Assembly: GCA_963691815.1 (NCBI GenBank)
Contig: OY829662.1
Span: forward strand, 6,241,424 to 6,305,423
DNA from: Echiichthys vipera
Taxonomy: Eukaryota; Chordata; Actinopteri; Perciformes; Trachinidae
DNA: 64,000 nucleotides
Direction of reading: 5' to 3'
In this document: piece by piece, positions 1-12,302 of the stretch
How positions within the stretch are numbered: the stretch's first letter is position 1
Layout: each line of letters begins with the position of its first letter
Notes under the pieces: generated by a model
Databases searched by the model: none
The model's input: the letters and a program-made list of their open reading frames with translations, nothing else
Told to the model about the DNA's origin: nothing
Program-made: the position numbers and the translations under genes

Positions 1-975
1 GGAAGTGTAGAGGCCACAGCTTTGAATGACTTCAGCACATCTGTGCCCACAGAACATCACTAGTTTCTCACACTGCTCTGGTTTGATCTTGGTCCATTCT
101 TCTTCAGTCTCTTCCACAGTTCAGTAACTGTAGTGGGTTTCTTAGACATCCAGATATTCTCTATGGGGTTTAGATCTGGACTCTGGGCTGAACATTTCAC
201 CGTTTCAGTATTCTTAGCTTCAAGGAACTGCTTAACCCGTTTTGCAGTGTGACAGGGGGCATTGTCTTGTATGAAAATTTCAGCTGATGGGAGACAATTT
301 CAGTGGATGGATTGCATGTTGCTGAAGGAGGTTCACATAATAATTAGCATTCCCCCTGCCATGTAGCTGTACAAGAGGCCCAACTCCTGCTGCAGAAAAC
401 ATCCCCCAAACCATGACACGTCCTCCTCCAATTTAACTGACTTCTTTACACTCTTTAAGGTTCAGTCTTTCCCCAGTCCTACGCCGAACATAATGTTTCC
501 CATCAGACACAAATAAACTGAGCGTCCTCTTATCACTGAAGTCACTCTGGACCAGTTCTCCTCTGTCCACACAACATGCTCCTCAGCAAAGGCAAGTCTC
601 GCCTTTTTATTCTTTCTGCTGATGAGAGGTTTGGTCACTGCAGAGTGGATTTTCAGTCCAGATTGTTTTAAATGATGAGACACTGTGCAGAGACAGATCC
701 TTGCCCTGTTCAGCACTGAAACAACTCCAGCTGCAGTGTTGAACTGATTCGCCATTGAGAGTCTTCACATAATCCTGTCCTCTCGTGCACTTGTTTTACG
801 TGGATGACCGACTTTTTTGAGGGACTTAAGTGAATCTGTGTCTGTGTAAAGTTTCAATATTCTTGAAATCACAGATGCCCAACCTCTCTCTGATGGCTGA
901 GAGGGTCATCCCTTTGGCTTTCATCTGGACAACCTGTTGTCTCAGGGTTTCAGTCACCTTAGAGCAGCTCCCCAT
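1..975 (-). mobile_element. Tc1/mariner-like transposase remnant (truncated by the window edge)
   Basis: Read on the minus strand from an ATG at 975, the sequence gives a Tc1-type N-terminal helix-turn-helix (start MGSCSKVTETLRQQVVQMKA). It continues, over several frame changes, into recognisable blocks of a Tc1 transposase: AGLK/KKPL-like linker residues, SDKRTLSLF around the first catalytic Asp, a GxGPL-like stretch, and near the left end SPDLNPIENI-like residues that hold the last acid of the DDE triad. The frames are broken by shifts and stops, so this is a dead copy. The terminal repeat at the high-coordinate end was not resolved, and the other end is outside the window. It lies upstream of chadl and shows no functional link to it. 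Confidence 0.85.
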
Positions 976-1443
976 CTTGCAAAGGAACCAGGAGAGCCGC
1001 CAGATGTGTCCAATTAAGTAAATTGCTTTTATTGAAGTGCCGTGGTTATTAAAAAAAAGAAAACATGGTAGCACAGCAGTGATATAGCCACAGCTGATAT
1101 TCTATCAAATTCTGAACAATAGAAAATAACAATATTTCAAAATAAATCATTATTTATAAAAGTATTAATCAGTTGTTCTCTCCACTGTATTTGACAAACA
1201 ACAAAGTATTCTGAATCCCAAAATAGTTTAGAAATAAGAAAACTACATGAGCAGTGTTCAGATATATTCAATGTGTTGCAATGGAGAAAAAAACGTAAAA
1301 TAACATCATCATCCCAAGTAGCGGTCTGAACAGTTAAGCCTGTGTTATATACAGTATTTTGTTTATCACACACAGAATAGTGAAGAGTTTTGACAGCAGT
1401 TTTGACTTCTTTATCGTATCACTAACACCTTTTTCTTGCACAG
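976..1443. other. Spacer upstream of chadl ATG
   Basis: This AT-rich stretch has no gene. It ends in a pyrimidine tract and CAG directly in front of the chadl ATG, which looks like a splice acceptor. The real 5' untranslated exon and promoter of chadl were therefore not located here. Confidence 0.5.
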
Positions 1444-4400
1444 ATGCTTTCCTTCTCTGCTGCGGCCTTCATGGTGGTTTTAGCGCTGAGTTCACACGTT
1501 GAAGCAGGCAAATGTCCCAGAGCGTGCAGCTGTAACAGCACCAAACTCACGGTCACCTGCGTGGGCAAGAACTTAACGGAGATTCCCCCGACTATTAATG
1601 AGGTGAGGCATTCAAATGTAAAGTGTAATGCCTCCACTTTCACACATGGCGGCTGGGGACTGTTTGATGTATTTCGGGTGTTTCCTACATTTGAATGAGC
1701 CTTTGAATCCATAAAAGTTACAGGCCAAATGAAAAGCACAAACTAAATGAATGATTGGACTTCAAATCAGTAGGGAGGTGATAACAAAAGTGAGGTAGCA
1801 ATGAGTTATTTCTGGGTGGTAACTTTAATTTTATCACTGAAATGTATTAGTAATAGTCATTTCTGGTGACAGTAATATTATTGCTGTTATGCGTTACTGG
1901 TCACTAGAAAAATTCCAGTCCTTTCCTTTAGTTGTGTCACCTCTGCCTCAGATGCATCCTCTGTTCTGGTTTATCGCTCTCACAGATTACACTGAAGCTG
2001 GACCTGAGGAACAACAACCTGCAGGAGCTGACCAGGGGGGCGTTCATCCTCACCCCCTACCTCACCCACCTCAACCTGCAGCGCTGCAACATTATCAAGG
2101 TGATGGAGGGCGCTTTCCGGACCATGGGCCGCCTGGTCTCCTTAAACCTGGCCTACAACAAAATTGACATCCTTTATCAGGTAAGAGGAGAGGGCAGAAC
2201 TACAACACCGTAGAGACAGAGTTGATATTTTGCACAGTTCAGTTGAAACATTTTGGAGAAATGACATTAGTGATAGACCTATATTCCATTTTAAGATAAT
2301 CAGCATCGACCGGTGTCTGCACATCTGCAGGCAGGCATGTCAATGTGGCTGCTGTGGAATAAAGTCAGCGCTCCCCCTTGGGTTAATTTCGACACAGATC
2401 TCAGGGGGTCATCCCTATGTACCCATCCCTGGGCCCTATGTTCCCTGCTCGGGGAACATAGTTACGGTCCTGATGTCAGCATCACTGTAGCTACCAGCTA
2501 AACTAGCTCACAGGGCTAGAGAAACTATAATATAGGTGTCGCAGGGCCCCCACTCCAACTGCCAATGACTGAAACATTCATCACATTTGTTAGTTCAGAC
2601 GGTTGTTGGACCGTAAGCAAGTTTAACTGTGAAGAACGGAATTTTTTAAGCCTGATCCCCGCTACACATGTAACATTTCAGTATTGCATCTTGCACGGAT
2701 GCTACACTATCACAGTGAAGAAATCTCATATAAACACCTATACTACAATCCGCCTCTGTTAGTTCCATGTTCTCCAGGACTCATTTTCTCTTTCCCTCCC
2801 TCCTTCTCTCTCCCTCCTACCTCTGTCCCGCTGTAGGAGTCCTTTGACGGCCTCTCCTCCCTGAAGGAGCTGCACCTGGACCATAACCGTGTGGAGGAGA
2901 TCCAGCCCGGAGCCTTCACGCAGCTCGGTTTCCTCAACATGTTGGCCCTGACGCACAACCAGCTGGTTTACATCCCCAACATGGCCTTCCAGGTACTCAG
3001 ACTTACAGCATTATAGATTTTTTTCTATCATCACAAACTGATACAAATGCATAAAAGCTGCTGCACACACATGATGTTCACACACCCCACAATGAATGAC
3101 TGTTTTGTGATTTTGAACACCCAGAAATCTCACTCCTCTTCCAGGGCCTGCACAACATCAAGTGGCTCCGTCTGAGCCATAACTCCCTGAACAACTTGGC
3201 CCCTGAGGCCTTCGCTGGACTGTTCGCCCTGAGCCGCCTCAGCCTGGACCACAATGAGCTGCAGTTCTTCCCCACTCAGACCATGACCAGGTGGGACCAT
3301 CTGAATGGCATTATACAAGTGTTATTTTAATGTCCTAATGGAAAACAATGCTTATGACTTCTGTTCACTATGGCAACAAATGCAGTTTTGCTAATTAGGG
3401 GCAAAATATTATTGTGAAAGAAACGTGACTGTCTTATCACTGACCAGTACAAGACCTAGAGTATCTATATACAGTATATACACAGGTATGTATATATATA
3501 AATAAGAATGAGGGATCCCTCCTTTGTTGCTCGTTTTGACTTTTCTCCATTTTTCCCGATAAAAATCTTTAAGTTGTGTTTTCCTCAAACAAAGGAAAAC
3601 CCAACATACCACTCTGTTAAATTAAATTGATTTTATTTTGCCTAAATCAGTGCAATATAATTTTTAGCTACTCTAGCGTCATACCTGTAGGGATGTCAAT
3701 GGTCCAACACTTTAGTCCAGACTGAAACTTTGTCCAGGCATTCGTCCCCAGAGGATTAAGACTACTGATTCCCATAGACGTTTCTTTCACTGCCAGCATG
3801 GGGTTGACACTTTTGGTTTTCAGCCACAACTATTGGATGGATTTCCTTGAAATATGGCAGAAGACATTTCAGTTTATAATGTGATTTAGGGCTGAATACA
3901 GTATAAATTACCACAAACGAATTGCCTTGATACAGTATATGCCAGTCTTTGAAAACACACAATTTTATATTTGTTTTTGTTTCTTTTGCTGTTTTCAGTT
4001 TTTCTTATCAGCTATACAGTAAAAAAAAACAAACATACATTCTTGGGAGGCAACATAAGGGAGAAATTGCAATGAAATATCAAACCACAGTAAATTTGTC
4101 TAAGGTTGTTTGTCTCATTCGTCTCCTTGTAAAGATTGCCTGAGGTCACGCGCCTGGATATGAGCCACAACCCCATGACCTACCTCGGGGAAGAATCCGT
4201 CTCCATGGCGAAGCTCACACACCTCTACCTCGGCCACATGTCCCTTCAAGACCTGTCGGATCAGGCTTTGTCCAGCGCCCCCCTCCTCTCCCATTTGGAC
4301 CTCAGCCACAATCAGCTTCGTTACCTGGAGCCCCTCTCAGGCCCCAGGGAGCTGGCCAGCCTCAACCTGACCGGTACAGCTGATATTTTGATGGACACAG

Positions 4401-7400
4401 ATTTAGAAATGGAGGATCATACCATATTATGTCCTCTTTTATACATCCTGATCGTTATACATTTTTCTTAAAGGCAACCCAGTGTACTGTAACTGCTACA
4501 TGCGGCCCCTGAGGGAGTGGGCAGGTGTTGGTGGCGTGAAGCTGCTGGGAGCCTGCGCCGGACCACCTCACCTATCAGATGAGCCGCTGCAGGCGGTGGC
4601 TCCTCTGGCTCTGCGCTGCCGCAGCAGGGGGGAGATGCTAAAACACGAGTTTGAGGAGAGTGATGAGAGCACAGGGAGCACCCCGCCCACAGCCAAGCCC
4701 ATGCAGAAAGTCAAGTGTCCTGTTAACTGTGACTGTGATGTGAGTATTTTACACTTCACATCCATCATTAGCAGCTTTGCCCCCACCACAGTGACATCCT
4801 GGTTGATCCAATACGGAAGGATTAGTTTGCACAACCAAGCTGTTTTTCACAGCATCATTAAACCTGTTTAAGGCCTGTTTCAAAACACATTCTAGTCTGT
4901 ATGTTTAGATGGTATGTTTAACACTTTGGAGGGTGAATTTTTCTTGTACCAGGCTAGTTTTTATTTTATCTGAGGTTAAAGTTTATGAATAATTAGGGGC
5001 GTGGTCTCTTCAGTGACAGTTAGCTTCTGGCCCTCACTTCTCCTCGGAGGCTAGTTGTCAGGATTATCACGCTAAGTCCGTCATCTCGACCTGGACTGCA
5101 GTCATTCGTTTGGTGTGGTTCCTATGAGTGACAAGATGGTTTTCCCTTCGATCAACTGTACAAACAGATGGTTTAGGAACACCCCGTGTTAGCATTATCT
5201 CTGTTATTCTAATTAAATAGCCGCACACACACAGAGGCAAGTATGATTGGATCAAGTTGAGAGAACGGGCCCCAGCGGAGAGGCTGAGTCCATTTTTTAT
5301 ACAGTCTATGATGTCTGGATGACTTATTTGATGTATGTAAGTGCCGAAAAAGACCATGGGGTGATTTTGCGTCGGAATAACCCTTTAAGTGTGTTAATGG
5401 CAAAGAGAGTAGACGTGGGGGTAGGGGTAGACGCGTTTGTTCAAGACATGTAATTGTATTTCTTTGTGTTCCTCTGTTGTGTTGTAGAACAATAATAAGA
5501 ACGTTGGTTAAAGAAATCCCAATAAGATGTGTTGTTTATAATATTCTGATTTTCAACCCTCCCCAGATTGAAGCCCAGCACGCCACATGTGAGGGTCGGG
5601 GACACAGCAAAGTCCCGCGAGGCTTCCCCACCAAGACGCAGCTGCTCGACCTCCGCGGCAACCACTTCCACTACCTTTCCGCCAACAGCTTCCCGGGCAC
5701 CAGCCAAGTTGTTTCTCTTCACCTGGAGCTCTGCAAAATCCGTGAAATAGAAGCCGGGGCCTTTCGGGGAATGAAAAATCTGTTTTATTTGTATCTTTCT
5801 GACAATGATCTCACATCCTTGGATCCCGGAGCCTTCGCGGGAGCCCCCGATCTCACCTACCTTCACCTGGAAGGGAACCGGCTGGTACAGTTCCCAGGAT
5901 CAGGTGAGTGGTTAGTCAAGTCAGTTACAAGAATTTACATGGCATACATATGTGTAATATGACACAAAAAAAACTATTTTCCATCTTTTTGTGTCTCTCC
6001 TGTAGCTCTGGCAGTCTTATCAAGTCTGTTTGTGTTGCACCTGGAACGAAATGCCATCTCCAAACTGGAGCCCACTGGTTTGCTGTCCTCAGTAACCCCT
6101 AAACTCAGGGAACTTTACTTGACCAATAACACCATAACTGCTATTGCCAGCGGTGCTCTGAACTCCGCTTACCTAGGGACACTTCACCTGGATTCAAATC
6201 ACCTGACAGAGATGCCTACTCATGCTCTGTCTGCGGCCTCTAACCTGGAGGAGCTCAACCTGTCTCAGAACTCAATTCCCTGGGTGGGACCAAAGGCTTT
6301 CCAGCCCATATCCCAAAGTCTGAAGAGGCTTTACATGGATCAGATGGGTGTGAAGAAGGTATGAGAGACTGTCACGTATCTTCAGTGTCCTGTGCATCAC
6401 AAACTATCTGTTTTTTGGGGGTTTTTTTTAAACCTTATTATTACTTGTAGAAATATGTGGAGGTTGTGACTGTGGTCTCACCAACAAGTTGCTGAAAGGA
6501 GTCTTTGATGTAAGGAGTGTATGCTTATTGCCTTTATACCAGGATAGGAAGTGGGACTCCAAGTCTGAGCCTCATACTCATGTGCCTCAAACGTAACAGA
6601 TTTAAAGGCCTTAACTAGCTTTTTATGGAACAAGAGTCACCACTAAGACATTGTTTTGAAGTAAAGTTAGTTACTGAGACCTGAACATCTTTTGTAGACT
6701 AAACTTGTATCACCGTTCAGATGTCCAGGGACGCTCTGGCAGGGCTGGGCCCAAGCCTGAAGGCTCTGACTGTGAGAGGAAACCAGCTGGAGGATCTTCC
6801 CGACCTGAGCCCACTCACTGGCCTGGAGGTGGTCGACCTGCAGGACAACCCCCTGCTGTGTGACTGTACTTTAATGCCCCTACGCAGGTCAGTGCACAGT
6901 TTCCCTGGATATAGAAATGTGCAAATAATATCACGTTTTCCAGACATTTCCCCTTTAAGAATAACTTTAGCTGCTGTAAGCAAATTACTTTAAGTATGAA
7001 TGAGCGTTTATAATTGTTATTATGGCAGCAGGACGGCACAGTGAAAAGAGGAAAATGTGAGCGAGGCTACAAGGATGAAGGAAGCAAAGTAATCAATCCA
7101 ATAAACTGTTATTAAAAGTGACACTATTGACAATAATTATTTGACCTTCTCTGTCTCCCTCTGTCTCTCAGATGGATAGAAAATGTAAGTTTGGAGGTGA
7201 TCGCCACCTGTGGTCACCCACCTGAGCTCAAAGGTCAGAAGGTCAGGGACGTACATGTGTTCGCGTCCTGCCCAGAAAGCAGCTCTCCTCCAGATGTGAA
7301 GGTTGCTGTGGCCCCCAGACCTGCAAAAGTGAAGAAACCCAAAGCCAGCCTCTCTAAGGCCCCTGGAGTCAAAGCCAGGCCTGTGAAGCCCAAAGCTAAA

Positions 7401-7469
7401 CTAACCAAGAATAAGCCTCAGAGGAAACCTATGGCGCCAAAAGTGCCAAAGAACAAGAAGACACTGTAA
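1444..7469 (+). CDS. chadl: Chondroadherin-like protein (two LRR arrays, secreted)
   Basis: Ten coding exons with GT-AG borders and consistent phases: 1444-1602, 1986-2180, 2837-2992, 3145-3290, 4135-4373, 4474-4739, 5567-5903, 6006-6358, 6721-6887, 7172-7469. They encode 771 aa, close to the usual CHADL length. A signal peptide (about residues 1-22, ending near VEA) is followed by an LRRNT cap (CPRACSC), a first run of leucine-rich repeats and an LRRCT cap (NPVYCNC...). A second LRRNT (CPVNCDC), a second LRR run and a second LRRCT (NPLLCDCTLMPLRRW) come next. The last roughly 50 residues form a Lys/Pro-rich basic tail. In the family, CHADL is a small leucine-rich matrix protein that binds collagen and restrains fibril formation. 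The two-cap, two-array layout separates it from single-array chondroadherin. The ATG follows directly on a CAG acceptor, so a noncoding first exon is expected upstream. Confidence 0.94.
3670..3900 (+). repeat. Dispersed fish repeat in chadl intron 4, copy 1
   Basis: The stretch carries blocks (GGTCCA..., GTCCAGACTGAAA, CATTCGTCCCCAGAGGAT, GCCAGCATGGGGTTGACA) that recur in altered form at 31490-31690. No coding sequence is seen. It appears to be an old non-coding repeat; the class was not determined. Confidence 0.5.
5285..5395 (+). repeat. Arm fragment of the P/THAP-like repeat family
   Basis: CTGGATGACTTATTTGATGT, an AAGTGCCGAAAAAGACCATG-like block and a following GATTTTGCGTCGGAAT block closely match the right arm of the foldback at 11682-11760 and, in reverse complement, 16797-16880. 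This is a solitary terminal fragment lying in chadl intron 6. Confidence 0.6.
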
Positions 7470-7508
7470 TAAGTGAATAAGTGTGAAGATGTTATTTTTT
7501 AAATTATT

Positions 7509-7514
7509 ATTAAA
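7509..7514 (+). terminator. chadl polyadenylation signal (ATTAAA)
   Basis: An ATTAAA hexamer lies 40 bases after the chadl stop and is followed by a GT-rich stretch (CTCTGTGTGG), the usual arrangement of a poly(A) site. Confidence 0.6.
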
Positions 7515-7909
7515 GCGCTTAAGATTACAACTCTGTGTGGAATTTACGTGCACTATTTGTTATCCGTGCATAATTAACACAGCAAACACAAAACAGGATA
7601 ATTAAAATAAATGTAAAGACAGAAGCAACCTCGTACCCAGCCTAATGGCTTCCACACCCTGAAGAAGACAGTGATGTGGTTGGTTTGATAGATGCAGCAC
7701 ATAACCACTTCAACACAGTCAAGACTGTCCCATCTAATTCAGACTTACATTTCAAAAACACTACAGTGACAACAATTTTATGTAAAACTAAGTGATGATG
7801 TTGCTCTATAATGACATCTGCATTAGACGCACCATTCAGCTCTGACATAAGTAAGTCATACGATGTATAAATGCCTATATAAACCTCACGATATACATCA
7901 TTACGTAAG
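7515..7909. other. Spacer between chadl and tRNA-Gln
   Basis: No gene, repeat boundary or clear motif was recognised in this AT-rich spacer. Confidence 0.4.
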
Positions 7910-7981
7910 GGTTCCATGGTGTAATGGTTAGCACTCTGGACTCTGAATCCAGCGATCCGAGTTCAAATCTCGGTGGAACCT
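7910..7981 (+). tRNA. tRNA-Gln, anticodon CTG
   Basis: A 72-base sequence folds as a complete cloverleaf. The acceptor stem GGTTCCA pairs with TGGAACC. The A box (TGGTGTAATGGTTAGC) and B box (GAGTTCAAATC) are intact, and the anticodon loop reads CTCTGAA with CTG. To my recollection it matches the common vertebrate tRNA-Gln(CTG). A TTTT at 7985-7988 supplies the Pol III terminator. There is no intron, and CCA is not encoded. It stands alone between chadl and rbx1. Completeness of all arms argues for a functional gene rather than a SINE fragment. Confidence 0.97.
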
Positions 7982-8188
7982 GTCTTTTCAGTTATTAATG
8001 GAAATAGGAACGAAATATTTATTTTAAGCCACATATTATAGTCAGCTCCTCTCTAGAATCACTACACCACGACACAAACGAGCACAATCCCGAATTAAGA
8101 CACCAGTAATACACTGACGGAAATGGCTGTGTTTCTTCCGGGTAATCTCTGCTGGTGACACCGGCACGCTCTTACTTCTCCTTTCAAG

Positions 8189-10277
8189 ATGGCAGCAGCT
8201 ATGGATGTAGATACGCCCAGCGGCACAAACAGTGGAGCCAGCAAGAAGCGATTTGAAGTAAAGAAGGTATGAGTGCATAAAATAACTCAGTGTTGCGGTG
8301 TAAACAAAGTGTACAATCTGCCAGCCACCACGAATGACCTTCAGCTCCGCTCACTTCCACCATCGAGCGAGTTTATCTGCCGTTAGCATTCTAGCGCTAA
8401 CTCACTCGAGCCTACCGTTAACTGTAGCTAGTTAGCTTATAGCCGTTGGCCTGCCTCAAACAGCATGAATGTGCACTTCGCTTTTCGGGAATAGCTATAA
8501 ATTAAATCAAGAGCCTATTAAAGTGATGTGCTGAAGATCACCGACCCTCATTACGCTGTAATCATTAACAGAAAAGAAGGCTTTTCTGTTCAACCTTAAC
8601 ATGAAACCGTCGTAACATTAATAAACAAAGCTAATAACTCTGCGAGCTAAGTTAGCTTCACGTTGCTAAGCGGAATTAACGGAGATTCATAGCCCCCGCA
8701 AAGAGTCAAAACATGAAGTTACCACACGTTTATGATCCACTTCAAATGTAACATCCACTATATGGTCAACCTAAAACAGTGTATGGTTTATTAAACCTAC
8801 AAGGACAACCTTTTATTAAGATTAAGTAAGTAAAAGACCCAAACTGTGTTTTTTTTAAACTCCCAAGTAAAACCTTTACATTATGGTACAAGAGCCTGCG
8901 CGCTGCTGCTCACTTCCTGTTTCTATATTGTATGCTGTGTTGCCAAAATAAGTAAAGAACATTTTCAAATGTTTTTAATCTAAAGTATTAAACAACAAAG
9001 TGTTCCGTGAAGCTGTTATCAAATCTCTGTGTCAACAAGACGAGCTGCAGTGAACCTGTCGGTCACATGTTTGTGTGTTATTCTGATTTCCCTCCAGTGG
9101 AATGCTGTGGCACTGTGGGCCTGGGACATTGTGGTGGACAACTGTGCTATCTGTCGGAACCACATCATGGATCTCTGTGAGTTCACCTTTGATACGGACT
9201 ATGAATAATAAATAACCGGGTCAGGAGCAGCTGGGAAAGTGAACATCCACAACAAGTTTTTAGGCTCTAAAATGACATACATCAGACATGTCAGCCTGTT
9301 TTGTGAAATTGTTTTGTTGACACATTTCTCCCTCCCTCCCTCATCAGGTATAGAGTGTCAGGCCAACCAAGCTTCTGCAACCTCTGAGGAGTGCACGGTA
9401 GCCTGGGGTGTCTGCAACGTGAGTTTCCATACTCGCATTCAGCATATGTCACTGATCACGTCGATAACTGCTTTTCTTCAAGTGCTAAATGTTTCCCAGT
9501 GACGGCTTTTTCGCAAGGTCTCTGTTGTATCCCAGGTTACATGGTCATCAGGGCTAAAGTCCTGTAGTGGGAACTAGTCCTAAGATGAGCAGCCAATCGG
9601 AATAATTTCAATGTGCTAAGCTGCCAATTCAACATGCTCAAACAGCCCAAAAGCAATTGACCGCCACTTGGTCCTAACAGTGCTGGACACACCGGATGAA
9701 ACGGTGGTAGATGCTCATTGCATAAACTTATTCAGGCTGATTCTCATCTGGCTAATTTTGTTTTAAAAATATAGTTTAAACAGTTAGCTGATTGATTGAT
9801 CTCCTATGGTTACTAACATTACTGATTCTGAAAATAATTACCAAATGATGTAAGCTTGCATGACTTGTCGGTTATTTTTACAGAATTTTAACATTTATTT
9901 TGACCCTTTGCCCTATCGTGTTTCTTTGAAGCTGTACAGTGCACATATATTCATGTGTATTTCTGCTCTGTTGGCTTTTCTCTTCCCCAGCATGCCTTCC
10001 ATTTTCACTGTATTTCCCGCTGGCTGAAAACCAGACAGGTGTGCCCTCTGGACAACAGGGAGTGGGAGTTTCAGAAGTGAGTATTCAGTACTTTCAAGTA
10101 GATTCAAGTGTAACACAGATGTTGGGCTTCGGGGAGGTGTCTGTGGATTATTGTAACAGTGCATTGAATCTTACTTTGGCTGCTCATTCATTGAACGCAG
10201 AATATTTCTTGAATTGAATATCTGTATTGACAGTACATCCTTTTCTTCTGTCATGTTTTTACAGATACGGACACTAG
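8189..10277 (+). CDS. rbx1: RING-box protein 1 (cullin-RING ligase catalytic subunit)
   Basis: Five coding exons: 8189-8266, 9098-9176, 9348-9418, 9991-10076, 10265-10277. They give 108 aa, the exact usual length. The N-terminal part (start MAAAMDVDTPSG) forms the cullin-binding strand. From about residue 40 the RING-H2 domain has its full ligand set in order: CAIC, IEC, the Cys of SEEC, VCNHAFHFHC and CPLD. Rbx1 recruits E2 enzymes to cullins in SCF and related ubiquitin ligases, supports NEDD8 transfer, and acts in cytoplasm and nucleus. The last coding exon holds only the final residues YGH and the stop. I found no departure from the near-invariant vertebrate protein. The tRNA-Gln lies about 200 bp upstream. 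Confidence 0.99.
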
Positions 10278-10409
10278 CTGTAGAAATCCTCACCTTTTTC
10301 TTGGTTACTACAAGCATCATCCTTTTTGCTTCTCTGTTCCCTCCCGCCTGTATGCCTAGTTGTTATTTTACACCCATGTTTTTGTTTTGGTGTGTTGCAA
10401 GTACATAAA

Positions 10410-10415
10410 TAAACG
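10410..10415 (+). terminator. rbx1 polyadenylation signal (AATAAA)
   Basis: The canonical hexamer lies about 130 bases beyond the rbx1 stop and is followed by T-rich sequence. Confidence 0.6.
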
Positions 10416-11079
10416 GAAATGTCACAAAAAAAATCTTGTTTTACTGGGTTAGGATTATTCGGTGTGCTGGTTTGTGAAGCAGGAAAGTCATCTGATAAAA
10501 ATAACATGGTTCAACATTCGCTTTGGTAGTTAAACTACATTTTAGTGGACAAAAAGCTGTCCTCAGTGACAGGAATTTGCTCCGTCAGTCAGCTTTGATG
10601 CAGTGATCGAGGGCTCCACGAGAGCCAGGACGGACCACATGTTATCAGGAGTAATCCTCTGGCTGAATGACAGATGCCCTGTGGGGATTAAGTGGCCTGG
10701 TGACCCACTCTTCCCTCTGGGCCTGAATTATACTGCAGCTCCTGTAGGGACTCGCTTGTTTTCAGACATTTTATTGAGCCAATGATTGGGAGAAAGTTTA
10801 AGTTGCATTAGAGCCAAGCAGAAATTCACACATTTGAGAACATTTGGCAGCTTTGCTTCATAAATGAAAAGCACAATCAGCTTTCCAAAACTGTATTTTA
10901 CTCTCTACGTATACTCTCAATAGGTGCAACCTTCTGCCAACAAGAATTTAAGAGTCGTATCAGTGGAAGTATTTCAAATTCAGCCATTGTGCCTGCAGAC
11001 CACCTTTACACTGCGCCCCAGAACATGCAACCACCTGGTTCAATTCCACCCGTTCTATCAGTACGAGAAAGTTTCTTTA
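10416..11079. other. Spacer between rbx1 and foldback element
   Basis: No gene was recognised. A GC-richer patch at about 10570-10790 has no protein similarity I can name. Confidence 0.35.
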
Positions 11080-11760
11080 CATGAGAATATGTGAGAGGTT
11101 GAAACATAGAAAATAGAATGAGAATAGAACAGACATTAAACAGTTTGTCCTGGTCATTTGAGTCTTTTTTCGTCACTTACATACATCAAATAAGCCATTG
11201 ACACAGTTTTTTCCGTGTTGCAACTAATGACGGAGAAATCCCGGAGAGTCGCTAACAGCCAGACGTGGCTAACACTGATTAGCTCAGGGCAGCACAGTAA
11301 AGGCATTAAAACGTCTTTTTTAACCACTAATACAGCTCAAAATAACACCAAACCTCTGCAGTAGCATGGTAAGAGTCCCTACACATAAAACAAAGCACCA
11401 ATGGGCTCCTTCCTTTTCGACTGCATTTGGTAATCAACTTTAATGGACTTAACTATTAGAGGAGCTGGTACAGGGGCCATTAGGGTAAGCCTTTAAAAAC
11501 ACTTTTAATAAACTGGGTTCTCTATCTTGTTTTATGTGTAAGGACTCTTCTTATGGTACTGCAGAGGTTATTGTTATCATGATCAGTATTAGTGGTTAAA
11601 AAATACTTTTTAATGCCTTTACCGTACTGCCCTGAGCTAATCACTGTTAGCCACGGCCGACTGTTTATGCATGCAAAAAACTGTCTGGATGGCTTATTTG
11701 ATTTATACAAGTGCCAAAAAAGACCATGGGATGATTTAACAACGGAATTACATTTTAAGA
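11080..11760. mobile_element. Foldback element with about 200-bp inverted arms
   Basis: The stretch from about 11178 to 11392 is repeated in inverted orientation at about 11525-11725. Matching blocks include GTGGCTAACACTGATTAGCT, CAGTAAAGGCATTAAAA, TTTTAACCACTAATAC, ACCTCTGCAGTA and ACACATAAAACAA. The unpaired centre (about 11393-11524) contains a GGAGCTGGTACAGGGGCC block and shares sequence with 17505-17600. The outer arm matches 5285-5395 and 16797-16880. There is no ORF, so this is a non-autonomous relative of the THAP-bearing unit at 16795-17610. Exact ends and target duplication were not resolved. Confidence 0.75.
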
Positions 11761-12296
11761 GAAAATGGCGATTGTTGAAGAACTTGGTTTTGGCCTCTCA
11801 TTTAATGAATAGAATTTGATGACTTACCAATAGAAATATAAAGCAATCAACTCATTTGTCCAAAACCTCATCTCAGTGAATCTACAACTTGCTCGAGTCA
11901 GTTTATACGGACGTTAGCCCACTAGAGGTCAGTTCTGTGAAATGGAACATAAAAATGGCATCTGCTCTGACGTCTTACAATGGTTATTTGAATGGAAACG
12001 TCCGTTCTACAGGTCGAAACGCAATGATGCATCAATTTATACTAAATACACCAACTTAACTATGAATCAGCATACAAGATGCTGCTTGTAAAAATGTTTA
12101 ACATGTTGAAAAGGAACTCATTGAATTTTCTGAATCACTTTTCTCAGTTTAACAATGAGAAACGGCAGTAAATATTTAGTGTTTGTGTACGTCCGTGTGA
12201 AATCAAAGTCTGGTTTGTACAAGATGCAATGAAGAACGAAACCAAGAACAACTGAACTAGAAAAGAATGTCAAACCTGTTTTGCAGTAACAGAGGT

Positions 12297-12302
12297 TTTA
12301 TT
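12297..12302 (-). terminator. Candidate st13 polyadenylation signal
   Basis: TTTATT on the plus strand reads AATAAA on the minus strand, about 540 bases beyond the st13 stop. The implied 3' UTR length is plausible. Other weaker signals cannot be excluded. Confidence 0.45.
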
